From Planococcus wigleyi (lineage in GTDB: Bacteria > Bacillota > Bacilli > Bacillales_A > Planococcaceae), in NCBI RefSeq assembly GCF_014836985.1, contig NZ_JACSPU010000008.1, positions 1 to 64,000 on the forward strand: a stretch of DNA of 64,000 bases. The letters run 5' to 3'. Each line of letters opens with the position of its first letter. Positions within the stretch are counted from its first letter, which is position 1. The notes under the pieces were generated by a model, which saw nothing but the letters and a program-made list of their open reading frames with translations, did no database searches and had not been told where the DNA came from. This document shows positions 55,765 through 64,000 of this stretch, one piece after another. The position numbers and the translations under genes were made by a program.

Positions 55765-55875
55765 CTATTTTTTATCTTTTGTAGCGGGGCCATCCTTCAG
55801 TGAGAACCAGAATCCGAAAATGATGGATCCGAACAAAACCAGGAATGGTGCATAAAATATCATGAAATCCTGCAT
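55765..55875 (-). CDS. cydS: Cytochrome bd oxidase small subunit CydS
   Basis: This 36-residue single-helix membrane protein starts MQDFMIFYAPFLVLFG and has a short basic C-terminus (TKDKK). The pattern and position, 14 bp after cydB, match CydS, the third subunit seen in the Geobacillus cytochrome bd structure. AAGGAGG is 8 nt before the ATG. Confidence 0.85.
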   Translation of the reverse strand: MQDFMIFYAPFLVLFGSIIFGFWFSLKDGPATKDKK

Positions 55876-55889
55876 GGATAATGCCTCCT

Positions 55890-56918
55890 TTATGCGTGGT
55901 AATCCGATTTGCCTTCGACATAATCCTTATCGAACAAGAATAAGCGGAACAATAAGTAAAGCGATGGCAGCAACAGGCATAAGCCTGCGATGAACGCGAT
56001 GATCAGCGCAATGGCCATCGCTTCATTTGTAAAGCTGTCGTAAATCGTCAAATACGGATACAGCAGATATGGGTAATGCGATGCCCCATACGCAAAGAAT
56101 GCGGTAAAGAATTGCCCCATCAATAAAATGAAGGCCCAGCCGTAATGGCGTTTTTTCCAAATCAAGTAGACTGTTCCCGCAAACAGCAGGAACGATACGG
56201 CGAATACCCACCATAAATCGAGGATGCGTGCAAAATGCTCCGGATTATGGCCGCGCAGTTCGTAGATGATTCCGGTTGCTGTAATGATGGCAGGACCTGC
56301 CCAGATCAATGCATATTTGCGCATCAGTTCGTTGGCTTTCAAATCGCCTGCTTTGGAAGAATACCAAGTCAGGAACACAGCTGAAATGTAAAGTACGGCC
56401 GTTAAACTCAAAACTACGATACTCCACATCAATGGGCTGGTAAATAGGGTCCAGTAATCCAGGTAAGGCTGGCCATTATCCATTTTGATGAACCCGCCTT
56501 CGGACATGGCCAATACCGGCGACAAAGCTGCCGGCAGCAATAGCCCGGACAAACCGTACATGTAGATGTATCCTCTATGGTTGATTTTTGCCCCGTAAGT
56601 CGCGAATGCGTAATAGGAACCGCGGATTGCCAGCAATATCAATGCAAGGCTCGCCGGAACCAGCAGCGTTGTGCCGTAATAAAACGCAGTCTGCGGGAAA
56701 AATCCGATAATCCCGACAAAGAAGAACACAAAGAATACGTTGGTGACTTCCCATACAGGTGACAGGTAACGTTGAATGATGCCTGTCAATATATGCTGTT
56801 TGCCGATAAATGAGCTATAGGCATTAAAGAAGCCGGCACCGAAATCAATCGATGCGACGATGACGTACAGGAACAAAAACAGCCAGAGAACGGAGATGCC
56901 GATAATTTCCAATGTCAT
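55890..56918 (-). CDS. cydB: Cytochrome bd quinol oxidase subunit II (CydB)
   Basis: This 342-residue membrane subunit has about nine helices and an N-terminal WLFLFLYVIVASIDFGAGFF segment typical of CydB/CbdB. It overlaps the cydA stop by ATGA. Together with cydA and cydS it forms a terminal oxidase that oxidises menaquinol with high oxygen affinity. Confidence 0.92.
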   Translation of the reverse strand: MTLEIIGISVLWLFLFLYVIVASIDFGAGFFNAYSSFIGKQHILTGIIQRYLSPVWEVTNVFFVFFFVGIIGFFPQTAFYYGTTLLVPASLALILLAIRGSYYAFATYGAKINHRGYIYMYGLSGLLLPAALSPVLAMSEGGFIKMDNGQPYLDYWTLFTSPLMWSIVVLSLTAVLYISAVFLTWYSSKAGDLKANELMRKYALIWAGPAIITATGIIYELRGHNPEHFARILDLWWVFAVSFLLFAGTVYLIWKKRHYGWAFILLMGQFFTAFFAYGASHYPYLLYPYLTIYDSFTNEAMAIALIIAFIAGLCLLLPSLYLLFRLFLFDKDYVEGKSDYHA

Positions 56919-58261
56919 TGTTCTTCACCGCCTTTAGCATTTTCACGTGCCGCCAATTCTTTTTCAACCGGATTGCGTCTATACATTCTGGACAAGACGA
57001 CAACCGTTCCGATCCCGAGGATGATGTACAAACCAGCAAACAGGATAATCATCAAGTCCACTTGGCCGCTCGTGGTTGCCCCTTCACTGACTTTCATATG
57101 GCCTCTGAGTATCCAAGGCTGTCGTCCGACCTCTGTAAACCACCATCCTGCTTCAATGGCGATAAGCGCCAAAGGTCCTCCGGCTACAGTCAACCAGCGG
57201 AACCATTTAGCCTGGATAAATGTCCAGCCGCGCCAAGCGGCCACCACATAGACAAAGGAGAACAATGCCAACCACATGCCGATCATCACCATCGTATCAA
57301 ATAGATAATGGATCCACAGCGGCGGTATTTCATCTTCCGGGAATTCATTGAGGCCAATTACTTCTGTAAACGGATTGCTGTGTGCCAAAATGCTCAAGGC
57401 ATACGGGATTTTTATGGCGTACTTCGCTTCTTCCCCGTCCAACACACCGAAAAGAATCAATTCTGCTTCTTCTCCCGTTTCAAAATGCCATTCAGCAGCC
57501 GCCAATTTTTCCGGCTGGTACTCTGCTAAATATTTGCCTGAGAAATCCCCAATCAATGCCGTGGCAATGGCAAACACCAGCCCCAGTTTCATGGTGAGGA
57601 ATAAGGCTTTCTTATGATAAATATGTGTCGAACCGCGCAGCATCCGGAATGCCGCGATCGAAGCCAGTAAAAATGCACTGGTCATGAAAGCAGTCGCCAT
57701 GACGTGTGCCACTTTGGTCGGCACTGCCGGGCTGAACATAGCCAGCAGCGGGCTGACATTGACCATTTCACCGTTCAGCACTTCAAAACCTTGCGGCTGA
57801 TTCATGAAGGCATTGACGATCGTAATGAAAACAGATGACGCTGCTGCACCCAGTGCAACTGGAATAAGCAATAGAAAATGTTTGCGTTGGTCTTCAAAGC
57901 GATCCCATGTATAAAGATAAATCCCCAGGAAAATAGCTTCAAAGAAAAATGCGAATACTTCCATGAACAACGGAAGGGCAATCACGTTCCCTGCCAGCTG
58001 CATAAAATTCGGCCATAATAGAGATAATTGCAGACCGATTGCCGTACCTGTCACAACACCTACTGCAACAGTAATGACGAATCCTCTGGCCCAACGGCGT
58101 GCCAGCAAAATGTAGTGATCGTCTTTTTTCTTAATGCCCACCCACTGGGCAATCATAATCATAAGAGGGACACCTACGCCGATCGTTGCGTAAAGAATGT
58201 GGAACGATAGAGTCAATAGCGTTAGGATGCGACTCAGAAAAGCCGGATCTTGAAAGTCCAA
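56915..58261 (-). CDS. cydA: Cytochrome bd quinol oxidase subunit I (CydA)
   Basis: This 448-residue heme-bearing subunit contains the conserved H21 (LSFHILYATIG), the GTAIGLQLSLLWPNFM region, a His in KVAHVMATAF and GRQPW near the end of the Q-loop side. It is the short-Q-loop (Bacillus/Geobacillus, YthA-like) type. The start is TTG at 58261, 9 nt after AAGGAG. No Rex or FNR-like operator is convincing in the 200 bp upstream, which it shares with the divergent Nudix gene. Confidence 0.92.
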   Translation of the reverse strand: MDFQDPAFLSRILTLLTLSFHILYATIGVGVPLMIMIAQWVGIKKKDDHYILLARRWARGFVITVAVGVVTGTAIGLQLSLLWPNFMQLAGNVIALPLFMEVFAFFFEAIFLGIYLYTWDRFEDQRKHFLLLIPVALGAAASSVFITIVNAFMNQPQGFEVLNGEMVNVSPLLAMFSPAVPTKVAHVMATAFMTSAFLLASIAAFRMLRGSTHIYHKKALFLTMKLGLVFAIATALIGDFSGKYLAEYQPEKLAAAEWHFETGEEAELILFGVLDGEEAKYAIKIPYALSILAHSNPFTEVIGLNEFPEDEIPPLWIHYLFDTMVMIGMWLALFSFVYVVAAWRGWTFIQAKWFRWLTVAGGPLALIAIEAGWWFTEVGRQPWILRGHMKVSEGATTSGQVDLMIILFAGLYIILGIGTVVVLSRMYRRNPVEKELAARENAKGGEEQ

Positions 58262-58402
58262 TCTACTCGTCTCCTTTTTTATGCATTTGATTCACTGTTT
58301 CTATAGTTCCTATTGTACATCAAACCCTATTTCCAAAACGCCTCCCAAGCCTTGTTTTCCAGCCAAACTTTGAATAAGGTGTGACAAAGAAAGTAAAAAG
58401 AA

Positions 58403-58431
58403 TTGTAATTTTTCTCAATTTTTAGTATTCT
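58403..58431 (+). promoter_or_regulatory. Promoter of the Nudix gene
   Basis: TTGTAA (58403-58408), 17 bp, TATTCT (58426-58431). Confidence 0.5.
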
Positions 58432-58461
58432 AAAGAGAACAATAAAAAAGGGTGATGCAGC

Positions 58462-58890
58462 ATGAGAACAAAACGGAAAGTATTTGCATATATCACAAGA
58501 GGCGATGAAGAAAATCGCGAATTGCTGGTTTTCGAGTACAAAGGAGAACCGGAAGTCGGATTGCAGGTGCCGGGCGGTACAATCGAAGAAGGCGAACTGT
58601 TGATTGATGCCTTATACAGAGAAGTAAAAGAAGAAACAGGATTGCCAAGCGATGTTCTTGAATTCGTCGGGAAAATCCATAAGTATACCTACTATCCTGA
58701 GCATCAGGACAAAGCGTATGAACGGAACATCTTTCAATTTGAATACACAGGTGAACCGGTCGAACAATTTGAACACACCATTAAAAGCCATGGCCGTGAC
58801 AATGGCATGACCTTGCTGTTCCGTTGGGAACCAATTAAGAACCTGCCGCAGCTTGCAGCAGAACAGGACAAAGCCATCGAACTCCTGTAA
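58462..58890 (+). CDS. Nudix hydrolase
   Basis: This 142-residue protein has a complete Nudix box (G-x5-E-x7-REVKEETGL, residues 39-61), so it hydrolyses a nucleoside diphosphate linked to another group. Substrate unknown. An AAAGGGTG SD lies about 7 nt before the ATG. Confidence 0.88.
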   Translation: MRTKRKVFAYITRGDEENRELLVFEYKGEPEVGLQVPGGTIEEGELLIDALYREVKEETGLPSDVLEFVGKIHKYTYYPEHQDKAYERNIFQFEYTGEPVEQFEHTIKSHGRDNGMTLLFRWEPIKNLPQLAAEQDKAIELL

Positions 58891-58918
58891 GCAAAGGATT
58901 ACTTGACTTTATAAATAT

Positions 58919-58961
58919 AAAAAGCTGGAAAACGGAGAGACACTCCATTTTCCAGCTTTTT
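58919..58961. terminator. Bidirectional terminator, Nudix/dgkB
   Basis: AAAAAGCTGGAAAA, loop, TTTTCCAGCTTTTT with a small inner GGAG/CTCC stem. Confidence 0.85.
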
Positions 58962-59874
58962 ATTTGCGGTCATGTTCCTTTAATGAATCAAGCGGGACAT
59001 ACATTTCAATATGGCTTGCCAGGTTTTCAAATACCGCCGGCAAGACGCCGCCGTATTCCCCATCCAAATTCAAGAGCACCCGTTCTTCTGTCGTCACTGT
59101 AATTTTACTGGCTTTCGCATAAATGACATGAGGGTCCGACAAATGCTCTCCCCGCAAAGCCAAAGAGGCAACACGGATAAACTCCGCCATATTGAGCTCT
59201 TTCAAAATCAGCAACGTGAATTTGCCGTCATTGATGCTGGCATCTGGTGCCAGTTTTTCAAATCCACCAACCGAATTGGTCAAACCGATTAAGAACATCA
59301 TGGCACTGTCATCAAAAATCTGGCCATCGTATTCAATTCGGACGCGCGAAGACCGGATTGAAGGCAACATTTCGATGCCTTTCAAATAATAAGCCATTTG
59401 GCCAAGAACCGTTTTCAGTTTGCTTGGCACTTCATAAGTCAACTCGGTGATTCTTCCGCCGCCTGCAATATTGATGAAATACCGATCATCGTTCATCAAG
59501 CCGATATCCACTGGAATTGAATCCCCTTTGAGAATAATATCAACAGCCTTGTTGATATCACGCGGAATATGGACAGCACGCGCAAAATCATTCGTCGTCC
59601 CCATCGGTATCAGGCCCACTTTCGGCCGGTTCTCGAATTTAGCAATCCCTGAAATGACTTCATTCAGTGTGCCATCTCCTCCGACGGCGATCACCAAATC
59701 AAAATTTCGTTCTACGGCAACTTTAGCAGCTTGTATTGCATCACCTTCACAAGTCGTTGCATGACAGGAAGTTTCGTATCCGGCCTGTTCCATTTTCTCC
59801 AGAACCTCGGGCAAATGTTTACGGAATAATTCACGGCCGGAAGTTGGATTGTATATTATGCGTGCACGTTTCAT
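58960..59874 (-). CDS. dgkB: Diacylglycerol kinase DgkB
   Basis: This 304-residue soluble lipid kinase of the YegS/DgkB family recycles diacylglycerol released during lipoteichoic acid synthesis. It carries the GGDGTLNE nucleotide motif (65-72), MGTTNDFAR and NIAGGG. It lies between gatB and rlmCD, as in B. subtilis (yerQ). GAAAGG is about 9 nt before the ATG. Confidence 0.93.
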   Translation of the reverse strand: MKRARIIYNPTSGRELFRKHLPEVLEKMEQAGYETSCHATTCEGDAIQAAKVAVERNFDLVIAVGGDGTLNEVISGIAKFENRPKVGLIPMGTTNDFARAVHIPRDINKAVDIILKGDSIPVDIGLMNDDRYFINIAGGGRITELTYEVPSKLKTVLGQMAYYLKGIEMLPSIRSSRVRIEYDGQIFDDSAMMFLIGLTNSVGGFEKLAPDASINDGKFTLLILKELNMAEFIRVASLALRGEHLSDPHVIYAKASKITVTTEERVLLNLDGEYGGVLPAVFENLASHIEMYVPLDSLKEHDRK

Positions 59875-59988
59875 CAGATTCAGCCTTTCTGGACTTCCTA
59901 TAAAAATAAGACAGGAAAAATTTGTGGACTCCTTGTTAACACTGTCCTGCAGGATGTCTGTCCTTTTTTTGCGGACAGCGTCCCTTGT
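59875..59988. other. Gap between dgkB and the thioredoxin-fold gene with repeated CTGTCC/GGACAG words
   Basis: On the minus strand, CTGTCC-GCAAAAAAA-GGACAG-ACA-TCCTGCAGGA-CAG can form alternative hairpins. One is 6 bp around the A-run; a 9-bp pairing (ACGCTGTCC with GGACAGTGT) spans it. There is no T-run after either, so it is not a canonical terminator. Confidence 0.4.
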
Positions 59989-60549
59989 TTATTTTAAGGC
60001 CGTTTCAAATGCCTTGCGCAAATCTTCATAGACAATATTCCAAAACTCTTCGTTGTAAACAAAGCCATCTGAAATTTCACTAATGACCGTCTTCATGTGA
60101 AGGTCGTATTGCGGATCTCCCTTTTCAGGCAGAACCGATTTCTTCTCATCGACGAATTCCTGCACTTTAGATGCTCGCGGGCCCCAGTCTCCCAATACCT
60201 GGCCATCTTCCGACAGGAGGATGTATTTCGGAATGGAACGTCCTCCATTCGTTAAATAACGATCCATCAATTCCAAGTTTTCGTCACGGTATACACAATG
60301 GACATCCAAGTCAGCCGCATCCGCGATTTTCCGCAAGATGGCATTGTTCATCATGGCATCCCCGCACCAGTCTTCTGTAATGACCAGTACATGAGGCTTT
60401 TTCTCTTTCAGCAACGCCATGAATCCCGGATCCTCAGGCAATTCAAACTTTTCGTATATACTGTAAGACTTTTGTTGATTTGACTCCATTTGAGCCATAT
60501 AACTTTCCAACGTAATGCCTTGTGCAAAATATTCCTGTTCGGTCATCAT
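59989..60549 (-). CDS. Thioredoxin family protein (single-Cys WCGD type)
   Basis: This 186-residue thioredoxin-fold protein is of the PF14595-like group. The active-site position reads EDWCGDAM (C62), so the second Cys of CxxC is missing. The rest (VYRDENLELMDRYL, SIPKYILL with cis-Pro) fits the fold. It is probably a thiol-handling protein rather than a disulfide reductase. Two tandem ATG codons (60549, 60546) follow AAGGAG by 10 and 13 nt. Confidence 0.82.
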   Translation of the reverse strand: MMTEQEYFAQGITLESYMAQMESNQQKSYSIYEKFELPEDPGFMALLKEKKPHVLVITEDWCGDAMMNNAILRKIADAADLDVHCVYRDENLELMDRYLTNGGRSIPKYILLSEDGQVLGDWGPRASKVQEFVDEKKSVLPEKGDPQYDLHMKTVISEISDGFVYNEEFWNIVYEDLRKAFETALK

Positions 60550-60890
60550 CTAATCACTTCTCCTTTGTCTGCTTTACTGGTGGCCAGCCGGGCGATAACC
60601 CCGTTTGGATCTTTTCCAAATCCATAATGAATTAAGAAAATTCCATTGACTGTAATTTCGCTTTATCCTCAGTTTACTGTTCTCCAGCAAAGTCTTCAAG
60701 GCTCAGATGCAGAAATAGCCTTTTCCAGCGCTTTATTCGAAGAATTAGCACGACACTCGTTTTAAAGACGACTCGGCCCCATGCTAAGTTCCCCAGAGCT
60801 ATGGCCAGTCTAAATACTCATATTTTGTACCTGTAAATCGATAAAAAAAGAGCGGCCCTTTACGGACCGCCCTTTTACTAGTGGTATCTT
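60550..60890. other. 341-bp gap between the thioredoxin-fold gene and gatB
   Basis: It holds the gatB terminator at 60843-60877. On the minus strand there are coding-like fragments in shifting frames, ending in a 38-codon stretch whose stop overlaps the next start codon (see findings). No established gene. Confidence 0.45.
60843..60877 (-). terminator. Terminator of gatB (gatCAB operon end)
   Basis: On the minus strand, AAGGGCGGTCC, GTAAA, GGGCCGCTCTTTTTTT. Confidence 0.8.
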
Positions 60891-62321
60891 TTATCGTTTT
60901 GCAATTTCTGCAAGAAGGATTTTATTGAGCAATGGCGGATTTGCCTGCCCTTTCGTCTGCTTCATGATCTGCCCGACAAGGAAACCGATCGCGCGGTCTT
61001 TGCCGTTTTTGAAGTCTTCAATCGATTGTGGGTTGTTGTCGAGTGCTGCTGTGACAAATTCACGCAATGTGTTTTCATCTGAGATTTGGACAAGCCCTTT
61101 CGCTTTGACGATATCGTTCGCGTCGCCGCCTTTTTCAATCAATTCCTTAAAGACTTTCTTGGCGATTTTAGATGAAATGGTGCCATCCGTAATCAATTTG
61201 ATCATGCCAGCCAAACCTTCAGGAGTCAAAGCCGTATCTTCCAGCTCTTTTTGTTCAGCATTCAAGTAAGCTGATACTTCACCCATCAGCCAGTTCGAAG
61301 CCAGTTTGGCATCAGCGCCGGCAGCTACTGTCGCTTCAAAGAAATCGGAAATTGGTTTTGCCAATGTCAGAACCATAGCATCGTACGAAGACATGCCAAG
61401 CTCCGTAACATAGCGGGCTTTGCGGGCATCCGGCAATTCCGGAATTTCAGCACGGACGCGCTCCAGCCATTCATCATCAATGACAATGTCGACCAGATCC
61501 GGTTCCGGGAAGTAACGGTAATCATCAGATCCTTCTTTGATGCGCATCAACAAGGTTTTGCCTGTTGATTCGTCGTAGCGGCGTGTTTCCTGTTCGATGA
61601 TCCCACCTGATAGCAGAACCTGCTCTTGGCGAATCTGTTCGTGCTCAATGCCTTTGCGGACGAAGTTGAATGAATTCAAGTTCTTCAATTCGGTCTTCGT
61701 GCCGAATTCATCCTGGCCGAACGGACGAAGCGAAATGTTCGCATCGCAACGCAGCGAACCTTCTTCCATGCGTACATCTGAAACACCTGTGTACTGAATG
61801 ATTGCTTTGATTTTTTCCAGGTAAGCGTAAGCTTCGTCAGCTGTGCGGATATCAGGTTCCGAAACGATTTCGATCAACGGTGTCCCTTGGCGGTTAAAGT
61901 CGACCAAGGAATGGCCATTGCCGGTATGCGTCAGTTTCCCTGCATCTTCTTCCATGTGAAGGCGCGTGATGCCGATGCGTTTCTTCTCGCCTTTTACTTC
62001 GATTTCAATCCAGCCGTGTTCGCCGATTGGCTGATCGAATTGAGAAATCTGATAAGCCTTCGGGTTATCCGGGTAGAAATAGTTTTTCCGGTCGAATTTG
62101 GTATGGCGGGTAATTTGGCAGTTTAATGCAAGTGCAGCTTTCATTGCCCAATCCACTGCCGTTTTGTTGACGACTGGCAGAACGCCTGGATAACCAAGGT
62201 CAATCACGTTTGTGTTCGTGTTCGGCTCTGCGCCGAAATGAGCCGGTGCAGGAGAGAACATTTTGGATTCTGTTTTAAGTTCTACATGGACTTCAAGTCC
62301 GATGATCGTTTCAAAGTTCAT
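60891..62321 (-). CDS. gatB: Aspartyl/glutamyl-tRNA(Asn/Gln) amidotransferase subunit B
   Basis: This 476-residue subunit phosphorylates the misacylated tRNA substrate in indirect Gln-tRNA/Asn-tRNA synthesis. GLEVHVEL at the N-terminus, the [14 protein letters not shown] segment, [17 protein letters not shown] and the C-terminal tail domain (YqeY-like) are intact. It overlaps gatA by ATGA, with GGAGG about 10 nt before the ATG. Confidence 0.96.
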   Translation of the reverse strand: MNFETIIGLEVHVELKTESKMFSPAPAHFGAEPNTNTNVIDLGYPGVLPVVNKTAVDWAMKAALALNCQITRHTKFDRKNYFYPDNPKAYQISQFDQPIGEHGWIEIEVKGEKKRIGITRLHMEEDAGKLTHTGNGHSLVDFNRQGTPLIEIVSEPDIRTADEAYAYLEKIKAIIQYTGVSDVRMEEGSLRCDANISLRPFGQDEFGTKTELKNLNSFNFVRKGIEHEQIRQEQVLLSGGIIEQETRRYDESTGKTLLMRIKEGSDDYRYFPEPDLVDIVIDDEWLERVRAEIPELPDARKARYVTELGMSSYDAMVLTLAKPISDFFEATVAAGADAKLASNWLMGEVSAYLNAEQKELEDTALTPEGLAGMIKLITDGTISSKIAKKVFKELIEKGGDANDIVKAKGLVQISDENTLREFVTAALDNNPQSIEDFKNGKDRAIGFLVGQIMKQTKGQANPPLLNKILLAEIAKR

Positions 62322-63787
62322 TTTGCTGCTCCCTCCCATGTTTGAGGAGTTTTTTTATGGAAATCGGTCGCTTGCTCAAAAACATCAGCCACACGATATA
62401 CGGTTTCTTCGTCAAAATATTTCCCGATGATCTGCAAGCCAAGCGGCAAGCCGTTGTCGAATCCACAAGGAACGGAAATGGCAGGTACGCCAGCCAAGTT
62501 TACTGGAATCGTTAAAATATCATTGGCATACATCGTCAATGGATCGTCGATGATTTCACCGATTTTAAACGCCGGTGTCGGCGTTGTCGGACCGATGATG
62601 ACATCGTATTTTTCAAAAGCATCATCAAAGTCTTTTTTGATCAGCGTACGGACTTTTTGTGCTTTTTTGTAATATGCATCGTAATAGCCTGAGCTTAATG
62701 CATAAGTGCCAAGCATAATGCGGCGCTTGACTTCATCGCCAAAGCCTTCAGAACGGGTATTCATGTAAAACTCCAGCAGGCTTCCGGCTTTTTCCGTGCG
62801 GTAGCCATAACGGATGCCGTCAAAGCGGGAAAGATTGGAAGATGCTTCAGAAGAAGCCAATAGATAGTAAGTCGCCAACGCGTATTTCGAATGAGGAAGT
62901 GAAATCTCTTCACAGATGGCGCCTCTTTCTTCAAGCACTTTCAAAGCGTCAAGAGCAGCTTGTTTTGCAGCTTCGCCGACACCTTCACCAAAATACTCTT
63001 TTGGAACACCAATGCGCAGTCCCGTAATGTCGCCTGTCAAGGCAGCAGCAAAATCCGGAACTTCTACATTGGCAGAAGTTGAATCCTTGTCATCATGCCC
63101 TGAAATGGCATTCAACAATAAAGCATTATCTTTAACGGTTCTTGTGATCGGACCGATTTGATCCAACGAAGAAGCGTAAGCGATCAAGCCAAAGCGCGAA
63201 ACACGGCCATAAGTCGGTTTCATGCCAACTACACCACAGAATGCAGCAGGCTGCCGGATCGATCCGCCGGTATCTGATCCCAGAGTGAATGGTACTTCTC
63301 CAGCAGCGACTGCAGCAGCAGAACCGCCTGAAGAACCGCCTGGCACTGTTTCAAGATCCCATGGGTTTTTCGTTTTCTTGTAATACGAGTTTTCATTGGA
63401 AGAACCCATTGCGAATTCATCCATATTCAATTTCCCGACAGTCACCATTCCAGCTTCTTTCAATTTTTCTACAACCGTTGCGTTATAGATTGGATTGAAA
63501 CCTTCTAGAATACGGCTGGAAGCTGTTGTTTCCAAGCCTTCTGTTACAATATTGTCTTTTACTCCAATCGGCAAACCAAATAACGGCCCGCGTTCAGCAA
63601 AAGGCACTTTGTCCATTTCTGCGGCCTGTTCGGTTGCGCGTTCTTTGTTCAATGCAAGAAATGCATCCACTTTTGGTTCAAGAGCTTCGATGCGGTCAAA
63701 CGCCTGTTGCGTCATTTCAGCAATCGTCGTTTCTTTTGTATGTATCATTTCCTGCAATTCTGCAGCTGTTTTATCCACTAATGACAT
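62318..63787 (-). CDS. gatA: Aspartyl/glutamyl-tRNA(Asn/Gln) amidotransferase subunit A
   Basis: This 489-residue glutaminase subunit supplies ammonia to GatB. The am-signature triad is K77 (GVKDN), S152 (PGGSSGGS) and S176 (SDTGGSI). It is followed by gatB and preceded by gatC, 19 bp away. GGAGG is 8 nt before the ATG. Confidence 0.96.
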   Translation of the reverse strand: MSLVDKTAAELQEMIHTKETTIAEMTQQAFDRIEALEPKVDAFLALNKERATEQAAEMDKVPFAERGPLFGLPIGVKDNIVTEGLETTASSRILEGFNPIYNATVVEKLKEAGMVTVGKLNMDEFAMGSSNENSYYKKTKNPWDLETVPGGSSGGSAAAVAAGEVPFTLGSDTGGSIRQPAAFCGVVGMKPTYGRVSRFGLIAYASSLDQIGPITRTVKDNALLLNAISGHDDKDSTSANVEVPDFAAALTGDITGLRIGVPKEYFGEGVGEAAKQAALDALKVLEERGAICEEISLPHSKYALATYYLLASSEASSNLSRFDGIRYGYRTEKAGSLLEFYMNTRSEGFGDEVKRRIMLGTYALSSGYYDAYYKKAQKVRTLIKKDFDDAFEKYDVIIGPTTPTPAFKIGEIIDDPLTMYANDILTIPVNLAGVPAISVPCGFDNGLPLGLQIIGKYFDEETVYRVADVFEQATDFHKKTPQTWEGAAK

Positions 63788-63806
63788 CTATGGTTCCTCC
63801 TTCCGG

Positions 63807-64000
63807 TTATTCCAGGATTGTTGGGACTTTTACTTGTCCGCCTTCATGTTCTTTTACGTTTTTCAACATCAATTCGCGGTCCAATCCAGGGATGGATTTG
63901 TCTTCGCGCAATACATTGACCATCTGCAAGACATGAGTGGTCGGCTCGACGTTTTCTGTATCCAGTTCATTCAGCAACTCCATTGCATTCGTAATTGCTT
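63807..64000 (-). CDS. gatC: Aspartyl/glutamyl-tRNA amidotransferase subunit C (partial, runs off the right edge)
   Basis: The last 63 codons of gatC are present: [20 protein letters not shown] ... [24 protein letters not shown]. The N-terminus lies beyond the window. GatC is the small scaffold joining GatA and GatB. Confidence 0.93.
   Translation of the reverse strand, partial: AITNAMELLNELDTENVEPTTHVLQMVNVLREDKSIPGLDRELMLKNVKEHEGGQVKVPTILE

Noticed and set aside
58262..58402. Rex or FNR-type operator upstream of cydA
   Set aside because: GTGTGACAAAG-like sequence is asymmetric and does not match TTGTGA-n6-TCACAA.
60690..60740. Possible decayed copy of the palindromic repeat (GCGCTGGAAAAGGC ... 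GCTGGAG)
   Set aside because: Only short words match and the arms do not pair; too weak to call.

Overview
This window is ordinary core chromosome of a low-to-mid GC Bacillota, most likely Planococcaceae (Planococcus/Planomicrobium type). The gene order follows two blocks of the Bacillus subtilis map. One is ygxA-ygzB-perR-bcp-gsaB-ygaD-ygaC-fabL-mutY-yfhP-yfhJ-yfhH-recX-yfhF, next to an rRNA operon. The other is gatCAB-dgkB-rlmCD. The small acid-soluble spore protein genes that B. subtilis carries in the first block (sspE, sspK) are absent, which fits a non-sporulating planococcal lineage. I see no prophage, CRISPR array, transposase gene, restriction system or recognisable defence island.

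Layout. 1-300: promoters and leader of a leftward 16S rRNA gene lying just outside the left edge. 0.6-7.2 kb: stress and iron housekeeping (ygxA, ygzB, perR with its own PerR box, cobalamin adenosyltransferase, a D-2-hydroxyacid dehydrogenase, bcp, glutamate-1-semialdehyde aminomutase, a FUSC-type exporter). 7.3-12.9 kb: a five-gene oligopeptide ABC importer in appDFABC order with a hairpin after the binding-protein gene. 13-21 kb: ygaD, ygaC, fabL, mutY, yfhP, yfhJ, yfhH, recX, yfhF. 21-31 kb: a 23S rRNA methyltransferase paralogue, an MFS exporter, OsmC, a P1B-4 metal ATPase, YihY, YtxH, an amino-acid/Na+ symporter and YfkK. 31-33.3 kb: a flavin monooxygenase/methyltransferase pair. 33.4-35.4 kb: pseudouridine catabolism (psuK-psuG) with a DNA-binding domain fused to the kinase. 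35.5-49.7 kb: two M29 aminopeptidases, MreBH, beta-carbonic anhydrase, DinB, an acetyltransferase, oligoendopeptidase, a TspO-like protein, MetAP, a TPP-riboswitch-controlled thiT, an M20 peptidase, a GDSL esterase and a DEAD-box helicase. 49.8-52.3 kb: a DHA2 drug pump facing its probable TetR regulator. 52.4-64 kb: amidase, a small Fbp-like protein, rlmCD, cydABS, Nudix, dgkB, a thioredoxin-fold protein, gatB, gatA and part of gatC.

The least conventional material lies between genes. A family of palindromic repeat units of about 120 bp, with at least seven copies, sits in three places directly on the 3' side of stop codons. Its stems covary between copies, and two arrays are followed by intrinsic terminators. 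A separate element of about 300 bp with related ends sits where spore genes are missing. Several open stretches look coding but lack a normal start: a 19-codon Trp-rich leader ORF touching the M20 peptidase start, an in-frame UGA followed by 18 coding-like codons in an acetyltransferase, mutY and yihY start problems, and coding-like minus-strand fragments at 24.7-25.0 kb and 60.5-60.7 kb. None of these proves a new system. The repeat family and the 24.7 kb region deserve the closest look.

Start codons were chosen by Shine-Dalgarno (SD) position. Several genes appear to start with TTG.
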